A stretch of 64,000 nucleotides of DNA from Jacaranda mimosifolia (lineage: Eukaryota; Streptophyta; Magnoliopsida; Lamiales; Bignoniaceae). The notes under the pieces are model-generated. The model searched no databases. It was not told where the DNA came from and saw only the letters and a program-made list of their open reading frames with translations. Of this stretch, positions 22,478 to 35,309 are shown piece by piece. The stretch lies in the NCBI GenBank assembly GCA_018894105.1, contig CM032133.1, positions 10,616,501 to 10,680,500 on the forward strand, written 5' to 3'. Both the position numbers and the translations under genes were made by a program. Within the stretch, counting starts at the first letter, position 1. The number at the start of each line of letters is the position of its first letter.

Positions 22478-24448
22478 AATTTTATGCCTTAATTTGGGAT
22501 TTTGTAAGAATTGATTCATATGATGGATTAATTCTTGACTTCTTCCTTAATTCAATTGTTGGATTGGAGGATTTGAAATTGATGAATGTGGCTCTTGATG
22601 ATTTGAATTGATTACTATCAATATTTTCTAGATAGTGATTTAGTTTATGTCAATGTGATTTTAATTCCATTGCTAGAAGTAGATTTACGATAAAATTATG
22701 TTAAATATTAATTTCGCATGTTTTTAGTTACTAGAATGTGTTTTGGTAATTTTTTATTCAATAGGATTTGATCTCCTTCATATAACTTTGTTGAATATAA
22801 TTCAATCTAATTTTTTATTTTTGAATCATGTTAAAAAGTTTAATTTTTAGTTTTAAAATTATTTAAAATATAGATATTTTAATAAATACGGATGAAATTT
22901 GACTTGTTGATGTCCAAACACAACTTGTGCAAAATTAGGACAATCGGTGTGCGGGATACACATCGGTGCATGTTGCGGGGGCAGTTAGCTAGATTGTGCG
23001 TGCCCATGGGCCTACCAATTGGGCATGACATGGCCCTGGCACGCATATGCAGTTGGTGGTGGGTTAGTGCACGCCCCTTGTGCGCAACCATTTTTCCATA
23101 GGATAAATGCCGTTTTTGCTACAAAATTGTGATATGTTGCGCTAATTTTGATACATAAACTATACACCTTTTTAAAAATTGCTGGATATTTTTGCATGCT
23201 TAAAAATTGAATTTTTAGATGCTCTTTAAGGATGTGCAAAATTTGATTTGCATGAGATGCACTTGAAATTTTTTCTAGTTATTAATTGCTTATGAGATAA
23301 GTTTTTAAATTGTTGATTTGAATGTCAAAATTTTATTATCGTTCATTTAATTATTGAATATATGATATTATGGATGGATGAGGATGAACATGGGCCTTTG
23401 ACTTGATTTAATTAATTCACTATTGATTGAATGGGTTGTAATTCAATAGGGCTTACATGCCTTTTATTTTTGACCATGTATATATTTTTCTTATTATTGT
23501 AATAAAAGTAAAATATTTAGGTGATGAGGATTTCCTTTTCTTATAGTTGTTTGACATTGCAAGGAGTCCAAGGAAGGCTTGAAGACTTGAAGGCCCATGT
23601 ATGCATGGGATGTAGACATGTAATAGATAGGATCTATTCATTTCATTAACCCACCTAAATCAACCAAGTGGTGCACCAATGGCTTGAGGTGAATCACTTG
23701 GTTAAGCTTATGGTCATCCCAAAGTTAGATGTATGCTAGGTTTATTTCTTATTTATGCTTTCTTTATCCTTTGATGTATGGTGATGCATGCTTAGGGTAG
23801 AGAACCTCAGTAATGATGTCTTCCAAGTAAGCGAAAACCTCACTTAAAAAGTTTAAGTTAAATCAATATTAAGTCAAGATGGATAAAATTAAATGGTGCT
23901 TAATAATCCATGCCTTCTACCAATATGTGAGTGGCATGGGATGCTACCATAATTGTGTGTTATCTGACGAGTCGTAGAACACACTTTCGTGGAAAGCTAT
24001 AATCACTAACTTAACATGAGATGCACTTTAATGTGACTTGGCTATGACATTGTCTCATGAGTCACATAATATTTATAATTGAGTGCACAAATAAAGAAGG
24101 ATTGGTATGTCCGACTTAATATCTAGTAATATAGATGTCACATGAGTCGTAAGTCTATATAAAAAGTAAGGAAAAATATATTAATGGTTGCATAGAGATG
24201 CAATTGGTGAAAGTTACCTCCCATATAGTCATGAGTGGATGTCTCACGAGTCGTGGGCCCTAGAACTGATGCATTTTGGACCTTAATTTTCATAGAAAAT
24301 GAGACTTCCCAAATTTCTTTTAAGGGTAAGAAATATGAAGAAATAGTGGGAGCAAAACATACTTGAAAGACCATAATCATGTTTTAAATATCAAGATCCA
24401 ATCAAATGTTTATTATCTTCCTCGCTTTTTTAGATTTGTGAAATCTCA
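22478..24448 (+). other. Untranslated leader of copia A
   Basis: A leader of about 2 kb between primer site and gag, with no open frame of interest. It has a GC-rich island at about 22945-23095 in otherwise AT-rich DNA, and four copies of a CACGAGTCGTG-type motif near 23965, 24053, 24138 and 24241. Confidence 0.7.
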
Positions 24449-25295
24449 AGCATATTTAAAAATCCACTAAGGATTATATTGGAAACTAATAAATTGATCG
24501 GGTTGAAGTACCATGATTGGTTAAGAAACATAGAAATTATTCTAGATTTCAAGAAACTAATTAATATCCTAACTCAAGATCCACTAGATACCATAGGGGA
24601 TGAAGCTAATCAAGGGGAAAGTGAAACATTAACAAAACAAGTTGAGGATAACATCCAAACCCAATGTCTTATGATGGCATCAATGTTCAATGAGCTCTAA
24701 AAGTCCCACAAACACATGAAATATGCCTCAGACATTTGCCCTTATAAGAGTTGTATGCGGTGTAAACTAGGCACAAGAGGCTTATGTTGTCCAAGGAGTT
24801 TTTTTTTAGGTAGAATGGTTAAGGGTCAAGTGTCTACGACTATAGTCTAAAGTCTAAAGGTGATTGGGTTTGTTGAGAAGTTTTTCAACGTGAACATTAC
24901 TATGGACAATGATATCTACATGGATTTGATCCTTCAATCCTTGCCAAGTTCATTTGACCAAAGTGTTGGTGACGATGGAGGCGACCATGAAAAAGGACAA
25001 GCCTATAATAATTACTTCCTCATCCAATTCCAAAATCCCAAAAGGTGAAAGAAAGGAGCAAGAAGAAGAAGGGCTTTTTTTTCCCTAAGGGGAAACAACC
25101 ATTCAAGGCGTCCGAAGGAGTCAAGAAAAAGAAAGAGGACAAAAGGATGCAACTTGTTTCTATTGTGATGAACTGGGCATTGGAAGTGCAATTACAATGA
25201 ATACATTGCAACCTTAGGAAAGGATATGTTGTTTATTGAAGTGCACCTCATTCTCATGGGTATTTGATACTGCATGTAGTTCTCACATTTGTAAT
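24449..25295 (+). pseudogene. Copia A gag with start of protease, truncated
   Basis: The gag capsid reading (ETNKLIGLKYHDWLRNIEII, then LTQDPLDTI) is interrupted by stops. Weak zinc-knuckle remains (TGHWKCN) follow near 25165. The protease region begins (a decayed WVFDT-like segment, then SHICN) and is cut off exactly where the next LTR starts at 25296. Compared with copia C (56714-56745), the break falls at TTGTTAGA, which matches the LTR start TTGTTGGA. No integrase, RT or RNase H of A remains. Confidence 0.8.
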
Positions 25296-27447
25296 TGTTG
25301 GAATAGTGCCCTACAACCCAATTAGGTTAGCATGTAGAACTACTACATGTAATAGTCTTGATTAAATGATATTCAATAAAATGGCCATCTTCATCTTATG
25401 CATTTATAATTTTTCTTCATATGTATTTAGTTGAAGCCCTTAAATCATACAAGACTAAAGGACTTGGTCACGCATATTATGGTGATCATGAAATAAGTGT
25501 CTATGGTCATGATTTTAAATATTCCAAGTCATAGAGTTTTATGAGACAGGGCATCTAAAATTCGAATAGACTTACACTAATGATGCATATTCTAAGGGGT
25601 TGGATATTGCCCTGTTTCATGGGCAATCTATGTTATAAGTAGATGCATGTTAGTGGGTACTTGTTAGAGAACAAGTTCATTGAAGGCTTGCTTAGAGAAT
25701 CCATGAGGTAGTTATAGTGCCACGTCGGTAGTGGCAAGTGCTCTAATTTACAATAGTGCATATAACTAATCCTTTGACTTGAAGTTCTACAGTAACCTTG
25801 CATTTAGGTCCTTGTGCTTTGATTTTGCTCCGACCACATAACGGGTCGCCCGGGGTTTAGGTTAGACACAAGCTACATAAGTATGGAGGTTGGTTAGCTC
25901 CAAGATGGGATTTATTTTGCCCATTGGTGAAAAACGAATTGATCTCCTATGTATTCTAAGATGATCGATTCCAAGAAATCCTTGCGCAAGGTGATATGAC
26001 AATTTAGAAAAAGGACTTTTTCAAAGTTGAGGTCATAATGAGGAATCAAACATCAAGAATAGATACATAGTTACCGAGGCTATTAGGGAGCCAGCAAATA
26101 TATTGCATTAGGTCTCTTTCAGGAGATAGGAAACGAACGGACAATATTTGTACGGCAATCTTAAGCGGTAATGGTTCACTACTCAATTAATTCATCTAGT
26201 TGATTAGGCTCCATAGGTTTGTGCTAGATATCGACTATGGAGATTGGATATTCTTTAATTAATAGAGATTAATTGATAGCGTGATTAGTTTAAACGAGTT
26301 TAAACTAATCGGAGTATTCAATATTCAATAAATCACAAAGAATTGTGATCTCATGTCTAATTAATCAGTAAAGTTAAAGGATCACATACAAAATCCTAGA
26401 ACACTATCACTCGACTAAAGAAATTATCTAAAGGATTAAATAATTGAGGCGATCAAGTTAATTGGAGAGACATACCAAATTGTCTAATTATTAATTGGTT
26501 ACTATGGCTTGATTAATTTAAGTGTTCAATTAATCAAAATAATTGAAAGAGTTAAATTAGGCCAATTAAATTAAGGAGTTAATTGAATTAGTGCCATATG
26601 GCAATTTAATTAGTCAAACTCAACTTAAGGAGTTAAGTTAATTAATTTAGAAATCTAATTTTGGAGAAAAAAATTAAATGGAGGAGTCCATTTTATATTA
26701 GTGAGTCGGCATTTTTTATTTGAGAAATTAAAAATTCAACTTGACTAGCCAAGTGGTATCCTAGGTGGCCAAGTGATAGAAGATTCGATAGGCTTCTACC
26801 TCACGCTATAAATACACCACACTACTCTTCATGGCCAGCCACTTTATGCCTTAATTCCGGCTACATTTTCCCTCCTATCAAGTAGTGATCTCGTGTTGAG
26901 AGAAACCACCATCTAGATTCCTTCCAACAACTTTCTTTCTCCAATAACTTTCTCACACTTTCTTCTTTATCTTCCTTTATCCTCCTCATCTTTCTAGCTG
27001 ATTGAGAGAGGATTGAGAGTGGTCCTAGGTGTGTGACTAGTTTTAGAGGCTTCACAATTGGGGAGCTTTGAAATAGTGGATCAAATTCCTTCAAGGCGGT
27101 GATCGGTTTTTAGTGTTTCTAGTGACCAACGGCTTTTGCATTTCACTTGCTGTTTTGCCACCTATTCTAGCTCATCTTGGAGGAGATTTTCCAGCAAGAG
27201 TTTCAAGAGTTTCTGTCTATTGGAGAGGAGTTGGAGATCCTTGGAGAAAAAGATGAATTCCTTGTTTGGAAAGAGTTCTATAGTGAGATCCTTCTAGTTG
27301 CCTTTCAATTTTGTGATTAAGATAACTTTTCTCCATCTTTTTAATCCAATTTTGAGGCATAGAATAGGTCCTTGAGCAGAGGATGTGTTGGTTAATTTTG
27401 CTATTTTTTGCCAATTATTATAGATCCTAGCATCTCTTCTATCTTCA
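25296..27447 (+). repeat. 5' LTR of copia B
   Basis: It is 2152 bp long, from TGTTGGAATAGTGCC to ATCTTCA. It contains the hairpin array at about 26510-26650 and a GCTATAAATA box near 26803. It abuts the primer-binding site after AG. Confidence 0.9.
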
Positions 27448-27449
27448 AG

Positions 27450-27461
27450 TGATGTCAGAGC
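27450..27461 (+). other. Primer-binding site of copia B
   Basis: TGATGTCAGAGC, two bases after the LTR. Two changes from TGGTATCAGAGC, a sign of age. Confidence 0.8.
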
Positions 27462-29486
27462 TAATTTTATGCCCAATTTTTGATTTGTTGGATTGATTTA
27501 TGTGATGAATTGATTCTAGGACTCCTATTTCTTGATTCAAATAATGTATTTAATATTTAAGAGTTGATGCATGTGGCTCTTGATGCGTTTAATTGAAATA
27601 TATCAATATGTGCTCAATTGTGAATTACATGGGTTGGCATGAGTTTTAACTCATATCTTATGATGTTAAATATTGATTTACCATTGGATGATGTTATATG
27701 TTGATATGGCATGTTGATTATAGCTTTAAGGTATTTTGGCTATTTTTTTTTAGATTTAATTGGATTGGAGATTATTGGAGGTTTTTTGAACAATTATGAT
27801 TCTTCCTTAGGTTTGACTTTTGAAGCAATTTGAGCACTTTAATTTCCAATTTTTAAAGGTGTTTATAATCTTAAAATTTAGCAAAATGTGTGTGAGATTG
27901 AGTTATAGAGGTGTCCATGGAGGCTAGGATGCAAAATAGCACAAAAGGAGCACAAGGAACACATATGTGCATACATTGACAAGGTTGCCGTCCGCTTGGC
28001 AGCACCTGTCGTGCAGCAGGCTCACTGTGAGTGCACTTGCTATGTGGCTGGGTGCATACCAAGGGCAGCGGCCCACTAGTGAGTGCCTTGTGGTGCTCCT
28101 TGGTCGTTGTGGTGCAATTTGGGCCTTCTTAAAATACTAATTTCATGCTATTTTGATGTACAATAGTTGTGTAAGTATTCAAGTTAATGTTGGATATTTT
28201 TGCTTGCTTTTAAAGTAAAATTTAAGTTAATCTTCAAGATTAGTGCAAAATTGAGATACATAAGAGTTATGCTTATTTTTGCCTCTAATTAATTGTTTAT
28301 GTCATAAGCATTTAATTCTTGGATTGAATGCCAATTCTAGCTATTGTTCATTTAATTATTGAATGAATGATGGATGAACATGAGCCTTTTAATTTGGTTT
28401 TATTGAAGTTTGATGTTGATTGAATGAGTTGTATTAAATAGGGCTTGCATGCCTCTTAATTTTCTACCTTGTAATTGTTATAATAGTAGAACTCTAGGGG
28501 TGAGGTTTTCTTTACTCTTGTAAATTGATGCAAGGAGGCTAAGGAGGCCACGATGATATTCAAGGAGGCTTGAAGTCCCATGAATGCATGAGATATATTT
28601 ATATAATAGATAGGATCTATTAATTTAATTAATCCGCCTAAAATCAATTAAGTGGTGCACCTATGGCTCCAAGGGTGCTCGGTTAAAGCTCATGGTCATC
28701 CCACTTTAGATGCATGCTAGGTTTATTTACTTATTTATGATTTCTTTATCCTATTGATGTATGACATGCATGGTTAGGGTATAGAACCTAAATAAGCAAA
28801 GATAAAAATTGATGAGATCTTCCAAGCAAGAAAATCCCTCAACTTAGAGGAGTCTAAGTTCATCAAAATATTGAGTCTAAGTTCATCAAAATTGGATAAA
28901 ATTAAACTGGGTTTAATAATCCAAGTCTTCTAACAATAGGCAAGTGACATAAGACGCTACCTTAATTTTGAATCGGCTCACGAGTTATGGGACACATTAT
29001 TGAAGGAAAGTTATGATATCTATCTTGGCATAAGATGCACTTTAATTTAAAATTCGTTATGACATTATCTCACAAGTCATGGAATGATCATGGTTGAATT
29101 TATAATTAAAGATAGATTGGTGATGAATTAACACCTAATAGTATAGATATCGCATGAGTCATGGGTCTACACATCGCATGAGTCATCGGTCTACACGAAA
29201 AGTGAGGCAAAACACATCAAGAGTTGCATAGAGATGCAATTGGCAATAGTTCCGTACCTTAGGATCATAAGTAGATATCTCACGAGTCGTGGGTCAACAA
29301 GTGATACCTTTGGACCTTGATTCTCACTAGGAATATTATTTCCTGAATTCTTAAGAGGATAAGGAATTTGATAAAATAGTAGGAGAAAAACATGCTTGAA
29401 AGTCCATAATCATGTTTTCAATATCAAATTCAATCAAATGCTTATATTCTCTTTTTCACCTTTGTAGATTTGCAAAATCTCAATCA
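27462..29486 (+). other. Untranslated leader of copia B
   Basis: About 2 kb without coding signal. It has a GC-rich island at about 27950-28110 and five CACGAGTCGTG-type motifs near 28975, 29067, 29149, 29173 and 29277. The third and fourth form a 24-bp tandem copy; otherwise the spacing matches the other family members. Confidence 0.7.
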
Positions 29487-30339
29487 ATGGTTAAAAATCC
29501 ACTAAGCATCATTTTGGAAACCAATAAACTAATCAAGCCAAACGTTTGCTACTGGCTTTGTAACCTCAAAATTGCTCTTGACTCTAAAAAGAGGACATAC
29601 ATCTTAACTCAAAGTCCTCTGGATACAGTCAGCGATGATGGCGATCAAGAGGCTCATGAAATGTTTACGAAATAGGTAGAGGATGACCTTCAAACCCATT
29701 ACCTTATGATGGCCTCTATGTCTAATAAACTCCAAAAGTCTCATGAGCACATGAATAGTGCGCCGAGATATACTTACACATACAAGAGTTGTATAGTGTG
29801 CAAATAAGGCATGAGCAGTTCATGCTATCAAAGGAGCTCTTTAAGACTAGGATGATTGAGGGGTCTAATATCCATGATCATGGTCTGAAGATGATTAGGC
29901 TTATTGATGAGCTCGCTACTTTGGAAGTAGCCATGGATAATGACCTCTATGTTTATTTGATCTTCCAATTCTTGCCAAGTTCATTTGACCAATTCACTAT
30001 GAACTTTAACATAATAAAACCAGAAGTCACAATCAATATGTTGGTACCACAAACTCAACGTTAAAAAAAGATAAACCTTTAATGCTTAATTTTTCCTCTA
30101 AATCTAAAGGCCTTAGGGGGAAAAAAAAAGAGGTAAGAAGAAGAAGAATTCTTCTTTGAAGGGAAAAGAGCTATTAAGACATTTGGATGGGTTAAGAAGA
30201 AAAAGAATGATAAGAAGGATGCCACTTATTTCCATTGTGGTGAAACTGGCCATTGGAAGCATAATTGCAAAGAGTATCGTGCAACCCTTGGGAAGGTTAT
30301 GTTCTTTATTAAAATACACTGAACTACCAATTATTCCTC
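29487..30339 (+). pseudogene. Copia B gag, decayed
   Basis: The frame opens MVKNPLSIILETNKL at 29487, followed by a gag capsid-type domain. A stop follows EMFTK (near 29672). The second half (QFLPSSFDQF, near 29965) is in another frame. A zinc knuckle reading HCGETGHWKHNC lies near 30235-30270. The gag is of the copia type with a single CCHC knuckle. Stops and frameshifts make it non-functional. Confidence 0.8.
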
Positions 30340-31870
30340 ATGAGTATTCAATACCACATGTGGTTCTCATCTTCATAATTCGTTGTAGGGGATGGAAAGA
30401 AGAATGAGTCTAAGTAATGAGGATATGATCCTCCACCTTGATAATGGTGTAAAGGTTGCAGCCAAGGTTGAAGGCGTTGTGAAGTCGGACTTAAGGAATT
30501 CCTTTATTGCATTAGATCCATGTAACTATGTAGCTAAGTCCACCCGGCACAACGGTTAGAGGATCATATCCTCATTAGAATGGTGCAAAGGTTGCAAAGA
30601 TAACCCCATTTTAGACAATGATGGACATGATCTTTCTATCTCGAATGGGAAACTAAAAGCAATGAAGAATGATTCTTTGATTGCAATTGGTACACCTAGT
30701 AATGGATTATACATTTTAGATTCTCAACCATCATTTATGCACATTCAATAAAGTAACAAAAGAAAGTTAGATAACTAAGAAAATGTGTACATTTGACATG
30801 CAAGAGTTGGAAATATTTCTAAGAATAGGATAAATAAGTTAGTAGCCCTCAAATCACTAAAATTTAGTGGATTAGAGGATCTACCTATTTGTGAATTTTA
30901 TTTAGAAGGAAAAATGGCCAAGGCTCTTTTTGTAGGACAAACGTAGTGATCCATAGGTCCTTTAGATTTGATCCATATGGACATATATAGGTTGCTAAGA
31001 GTTGGTGCAAGAAAAGGCTATTCTTACTTTATTACCTTCGCCAATGATTTCACTATGTTCGGACATATGTATCTTATAAAGCACAAGTTCGAAGCTTTGA
31101 ACAGTTCAAAGAGTATGGAAATGAAGTAGAAAAGCAACTAGGACCTAGTATCAAAACTCTTTGATGGGATCGAGGAGGTAAATATTTAATCACTGAATTC
31201 TTAGGTTATCTAAGAGAGAATGGGATCCTCATAATGGACTCAACTCGGTACACTCCAACATAGTGGAATAGTTGAGAGAAGAAACTGTACTTTGTTAGAC
31301 ATGGTTTGGTCCATGATGAGCTTCATTGATGTCCCTATCTCATTTTGGAAATATGCCCTTGAGATGGCAGCGAGGCTATTAAATATAGTAACCTCAAAGT
31401 GGTGCCAAAAACACCACATGAGATGCAGTTTGGCAAACCGCGCTCTCACTCTTTTCTAAGAGTTTGGGGGTCTCTCATCTATGTCAAGAGACTAGTGGGA
31501 GACAAGTTGGGTGCGAGAACCACTTTGTGCAAGTTTGTAGGATACCCAAAAGAGTCTTTGGGTTATTATTTCTATGATCCCTCGGAACAAAAGATGTTTG
31601 TTTCAAGGAATACCACCTTTTGGAAAAGAAGTTTCTATTAGATAGAGATGACGTTGTTGTTGAACTTGATGAAGTTCAAGGCGATCATTCTATCCCACAA
31701 CTAATAGAAATAAGAAAGCATAATCGGCCTAACACATAACTTCCTAGAATGTTCGACTGAATCAAGAAGTAATCTAAAAGGTTCGAATTCCTTAATGGGA
31801 TAGGGCAAACGGATAGTGATCCAAGGACTATGAAGAAGCTACGTTAGCCATAAATTCGAGTCATTGGCTT
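30340..31870 (+). pseudogene. Copia B protease and integrase, decayed
   Basis: Protease remnant and LHLDNGAKVAA-like segment (about 30400-30480), gag-pre-integrase region (30780-30940) and integrase core (about 30950-31640) are recognisable. The stretch KTPHEMQFGKPRSHSFLRVW and the FVGYPKESLGYYFYDPSEQK block (31530-31590) mark the integrase C-terminal side. Many stops. The sequence ends at GAGGC (31871-31875), where element F is inserted, and the downstream pol continues at 50388. Confidence 0.8.
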
Positions 31871-31875
31871 GAGGC

Positions 31876-32473
31876 TGAAAGAGCATAAGAACCTAAACGG
31901 GTGAAGCACTCAAAGAGTCAGACACAATAAACTGAAACTTCCAGATATAACTAAAATTCCAGAGATAAAGAAATAGACAGAAAGATAAATAAGAAGGACA
32001 AGATAGTTATAGTGGTTCGGCAAGCCTACTCCACTACCTAAGCCAAAGGACTTAGGATTTTGACTTTATTAATCAAAGAGGTTAGAACAAGTACAAAAGG
32101 GCAGTGCTAACTTCCCTAAACCTCACAGTAGTGTAATAAATATTTATCAAGTAAAACTGGAGTTTTGAGAGAGACAAAGTACATATTAAAGGAATAATCC
32201 TACTCTTCTTGAATAACACTCGTTAATTTACATTAAGCCGTCTATACTGTTAAATAGTTGAGTACACAGATTCTCAAGAGTGAATCTTCAATTGGCTCAT
32301 TCTCCTCCGTGAATGGTGCAATGGTAACATACCAAAAATACATAAACTTATTCATGGGATATTCCAGATTTGCTCCAAGGGCTAGTTACCATATAAGCTG
32401 CACTTGCCATCATAATTTCAATCAACTTGTTTTGAGGCATAATCAAAACTAGTCTTGAGAGGAAAACCTAATA
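31876..32473 (-). repeat. 3' LTR of copia F
   Basis: About 598 bp, matching 49803-50387 along its length with frequent, mostly transition differences. It keeps about 20 bases at its start (minus strand) that are deleted in the other LTR between two TAG triplets. Confidence 0.88.
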
Positions 32474-32488
32474 ATCTCCCCATTTTTT
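32474..32488 (-). other. Polypurine tract of copia F
   Basis: On the minus strand it reads AAAAAATGGGGAGAT, directly before the 3' LTR. It is the expected plus-strand DNA primer. Confidence 0.75.
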
Positions 32489-33061
32489 ATGACGCAATTT
32501 TTGCTGTTCTTCCCCTATCTAAAGGAAGACTTAAGAACAAGTAAATTTAAACAAAGAACACATTATTCATTTTTTTTTCTTTTTGTCAAAAATCTTTTTA
32601 CCCCATTTCAAAAGGCTTAGTTAACCAAACAGATTAAAGAAGAACATAGGTCCTTCTTATAGCACAGGAACCATTTTTCTCCCCCTGTTAAAAAGCTTAA
32701 TATCCCAAAATCATTACACATAATGTTAAGACAGGAACAAAAAACAAAAAAATGTAAAGCATAGTAGAACAACTGTTTACAGTTTAACAAGCATAATAGC
32801 TTGACATAATGTTAAGACATAAAAAAAAGAAAAAAAAACAAAATGTAAGGCATTACAGAACAATTGTTTAAGGAGTTTGTGAGAATAGTAAATAATAGCT
32901 GCAAAAACACAGAGTTTTCCCCTCATCATCAAAACACTTAGTCTTTGTATATATGGAAAGAATGAATGGTCATGCCAAAATAATAACACATAAAAAACAT
33001 ATTCTATGCGGTTTATACACATACCAAACATGAATATAGAAGATGCGCATACCAAAAAAAT
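32489..33061 (-). other. Untranslated 3' region of copia F
   Basis: AT-rich DNA between the RNase H end and the polypurine tract. It includes two copies of a segment with ACATAATGTTAAGACA (32718 and 32802) followed by A-rich sequence. No coding signal. Confidence 0.6.
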
Positions 33062-34510
33062 TCATGATAAAGATGGAAAAGGTATGATTCCTAAGTTATG
33101 TTTGAGAAAACAAAATTGATCTTTCGGAAGTAGTTTGGTGAAGATGTCAACCACTTGATTTTTTGTTTCAATGAAATTTATGCATACATCACCCTTTTGA
33201 ACATGATCCTTGATAAAATGGTGTCTTATTTCTATGTGCTTTGTGCGTGAGTGATAAATTGTATTTTTTGTGATGTAAATAGCACTAGTGTTGTCATATA
33301 AGATCAATATGCAAGGGAATTGTAAACCATAATCACTAAAAGTTTATTTCATTCACAATTCCTGTGAGCAGGAATTACCTAGTGCCATGTATTCAGCTTC
33401 GGTTGTTGACATAACCACCACACTTTGTTTCTTCGTGCACCAATTTACTAGACATGACCCTAGTAGTTGGCAAGTTCCAGTGGTGCTTTTTCGATCAATT
33501 TTTCACCCTGCGTAGTCAACATTAGAATACCCAACTAGGTTAAAAGTCTTAGATCGAGGGTACCAAGTTCCATGGTTGATGGTTCCTTCGAGATAATGAA
33601 GAATTCTTTTGATGGCCTTGAGATGTGACTCTTTTGGTTGTCCCTGAAACCGGGCGCACAAATTGGTGGCAAACTGTATATTTGGGCGATTGAAAGTTAG
33701 GTACAACAAGCTTTCGATCATTCCTCTGTATGTTGTTTCATCCACACTTTTGCCTTTAGGATCAAGTTCCAGTTTTCTAGATATAGCTATGGGAACATTT
33801 GACTCTTTATAATCCTCCATTCTAAATTTCTGTAGGAGTTCTTTAGTATATTTTTCTTGGGATATGAAAATTCCTTTAGTGGTTTGCTTGATTTGAAGTC
33901 CAAGGCAAAAATTTAACTCACCCATAAGACTCATTTCAAATCCCTTTGTGATGCATGATGCAAAATCATCACAAATATCCTTATGAGTACCACCAAAGAT
34001 TATATCATCCACATACGCTTGAACAAGTAGTAAATGATCATTTGATGCTTTTGTAAAAAGTATGGTATCTACTTTACCCGTGAAAAAACATTTTGAAATT
34101 AGGAAAGAGCTCAAATGATCATACCATGCTCTTGGAGGTTGTTTCAAACCATAAAGAACTTTTGATAATTTAAAGACATAGTTTGGAAAACTTGAATTTT
34201 TAAAACTAGGAGGTTGTTTTACAAAAGTCTCTTTCTTTAGATGTCCATTTAAAAAGGCACTTTTGGCATCCATTTGATAAAGAGTAAAGTTTTTGTGTGA
34301 TGCATAAGCTAGCAACATGCAAATAGGTTCAAGACGTTCAACGGGTGCATAGGTTCCATCGCAGTCAATACCCTTTTGTTGAGAGTACCCTTGAGCAACA
34401 TGTCTTGCTTTGTTTTTAGAAATTTTACCAAGTTCATCCAATTTGTTTTGAAAAACCCACTTAGTTCCAATTATGGGGTAACTATCAGGTTTTTTTTTTA
34501 CTAAGTTCAA
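33062..34510 (-). pseudogene. Copia F reverse transcriptase and RNase H
   Basis: This is the best-preserved pol segment of the window: 335 open codons (34510 down to 33503) covering the copia RT domain, with GTKWVFQNKLDE at the start, MDAKSAFLNG, GLKQPPRAWY and the catalytic AYVDDIIFGGT. It reaches the RNase H VDYAG motif, where a stop interrupts. RNase H then continues in frame (STTEAEYMALG near 33380) to the conserved tail DNTSAIYITKN and KHIEIRHHFIKD (33062-33307). The upstream part of pol lies beyond the inserted LTR E. It is non-functional because of stops and the split. Confidence 0.9.
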
Positions 34511-35309
34511 ACCTGGTTTTTCTCAAATTGATTAAGCACTTCTTTCATTGCACTAAGCTATGATTCATTATTTAGCACCTTATTTATATTGCATGGTTCT
34601 GTATAGGACAAAAACACAAGGTCAGAGAGTTTTGATTCATTTGTTTTGGTTTTGGACCTTGTTGTGATTCCTACTGCCAGATCTCCAATGATGTTGTTTG
34701 TCGGCTAGCTTAAGGCATGTTTAAGTTTGCTAATTTTGTCTCCTGTTTCGTTGGCGGAAGTTCCACTTGAAGTTGAGGCTGTCTCAATGAGATTTTGTGA
34801 TATGTCTTTTTCTCATTTTTTTTCCTACTAAAGTGCTTCTATCACTTGATCAAAACCTACAGTTTTTATGCTCAAGGAATCCTTGGCTAGTAGAGGGTCA
34901 GTTTCATCAAATACTACATGCATAGATTCTTGTATTGTTCTTCTTCTTTTGTTGAAAACTCTATGAACTTTGTTATTTGTTGAGTAGCCAACAAATATTC
35001 CCTTATCATCTTTTGGATCAAACTTAGCAAAATATTTTGTATCATTTAAGATGTGACATTTGCACCCAAAAATGCGAAAGTAAGATATGTTGGTAACTTA
35101 CCCTTCCAGAGTTCGTAGGGAGTCTTTTTGATAAATGGTCTCAAGAAAACTTTGTTGATTACATAGCAGGCTGTGTTGATTGCTTTAGCCTAGAGGTGCT
35201 TAGGAAGATTATACTCGTTCAACATTGTTTGAGCCATTTCTTATAAAACTCTGTTATTTCTTTCAACCACCTTATTTTGTTGAGGTGTTCTTGGAGCAGA
35301 AAAGTTGTG
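34511..35309 (-). pseudogene. Copia F integrase C-terminal half and linker
   Basis: On the minus strand from 35309, HNFSAPRTPQQNKVVERNN is the end of the integrase core with the catalytic Glu, followed by a stop and then KTPYELWKGKLP. The rest is the poorly conserved linker to RT, with stops. The preceding half of the core is at 47332-47500, on the other side of LTR E. Confidence 0.82.

Noticed and set aside
29149..29294. Spaced direct repeats suggesting a CRISPR-like array
   Set aside because: Repeat units are short and variable, spacers of 80-100 bp are shared between elements, and the context is a plant retrotransposon leader.
33503..34510. 335-codon RT frame of copia F read as a functional polymerase
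   Set aside because: A stop at the end of the frame interrupts RNase H, the integrase is split by a solo LTR, and gag is decayed.
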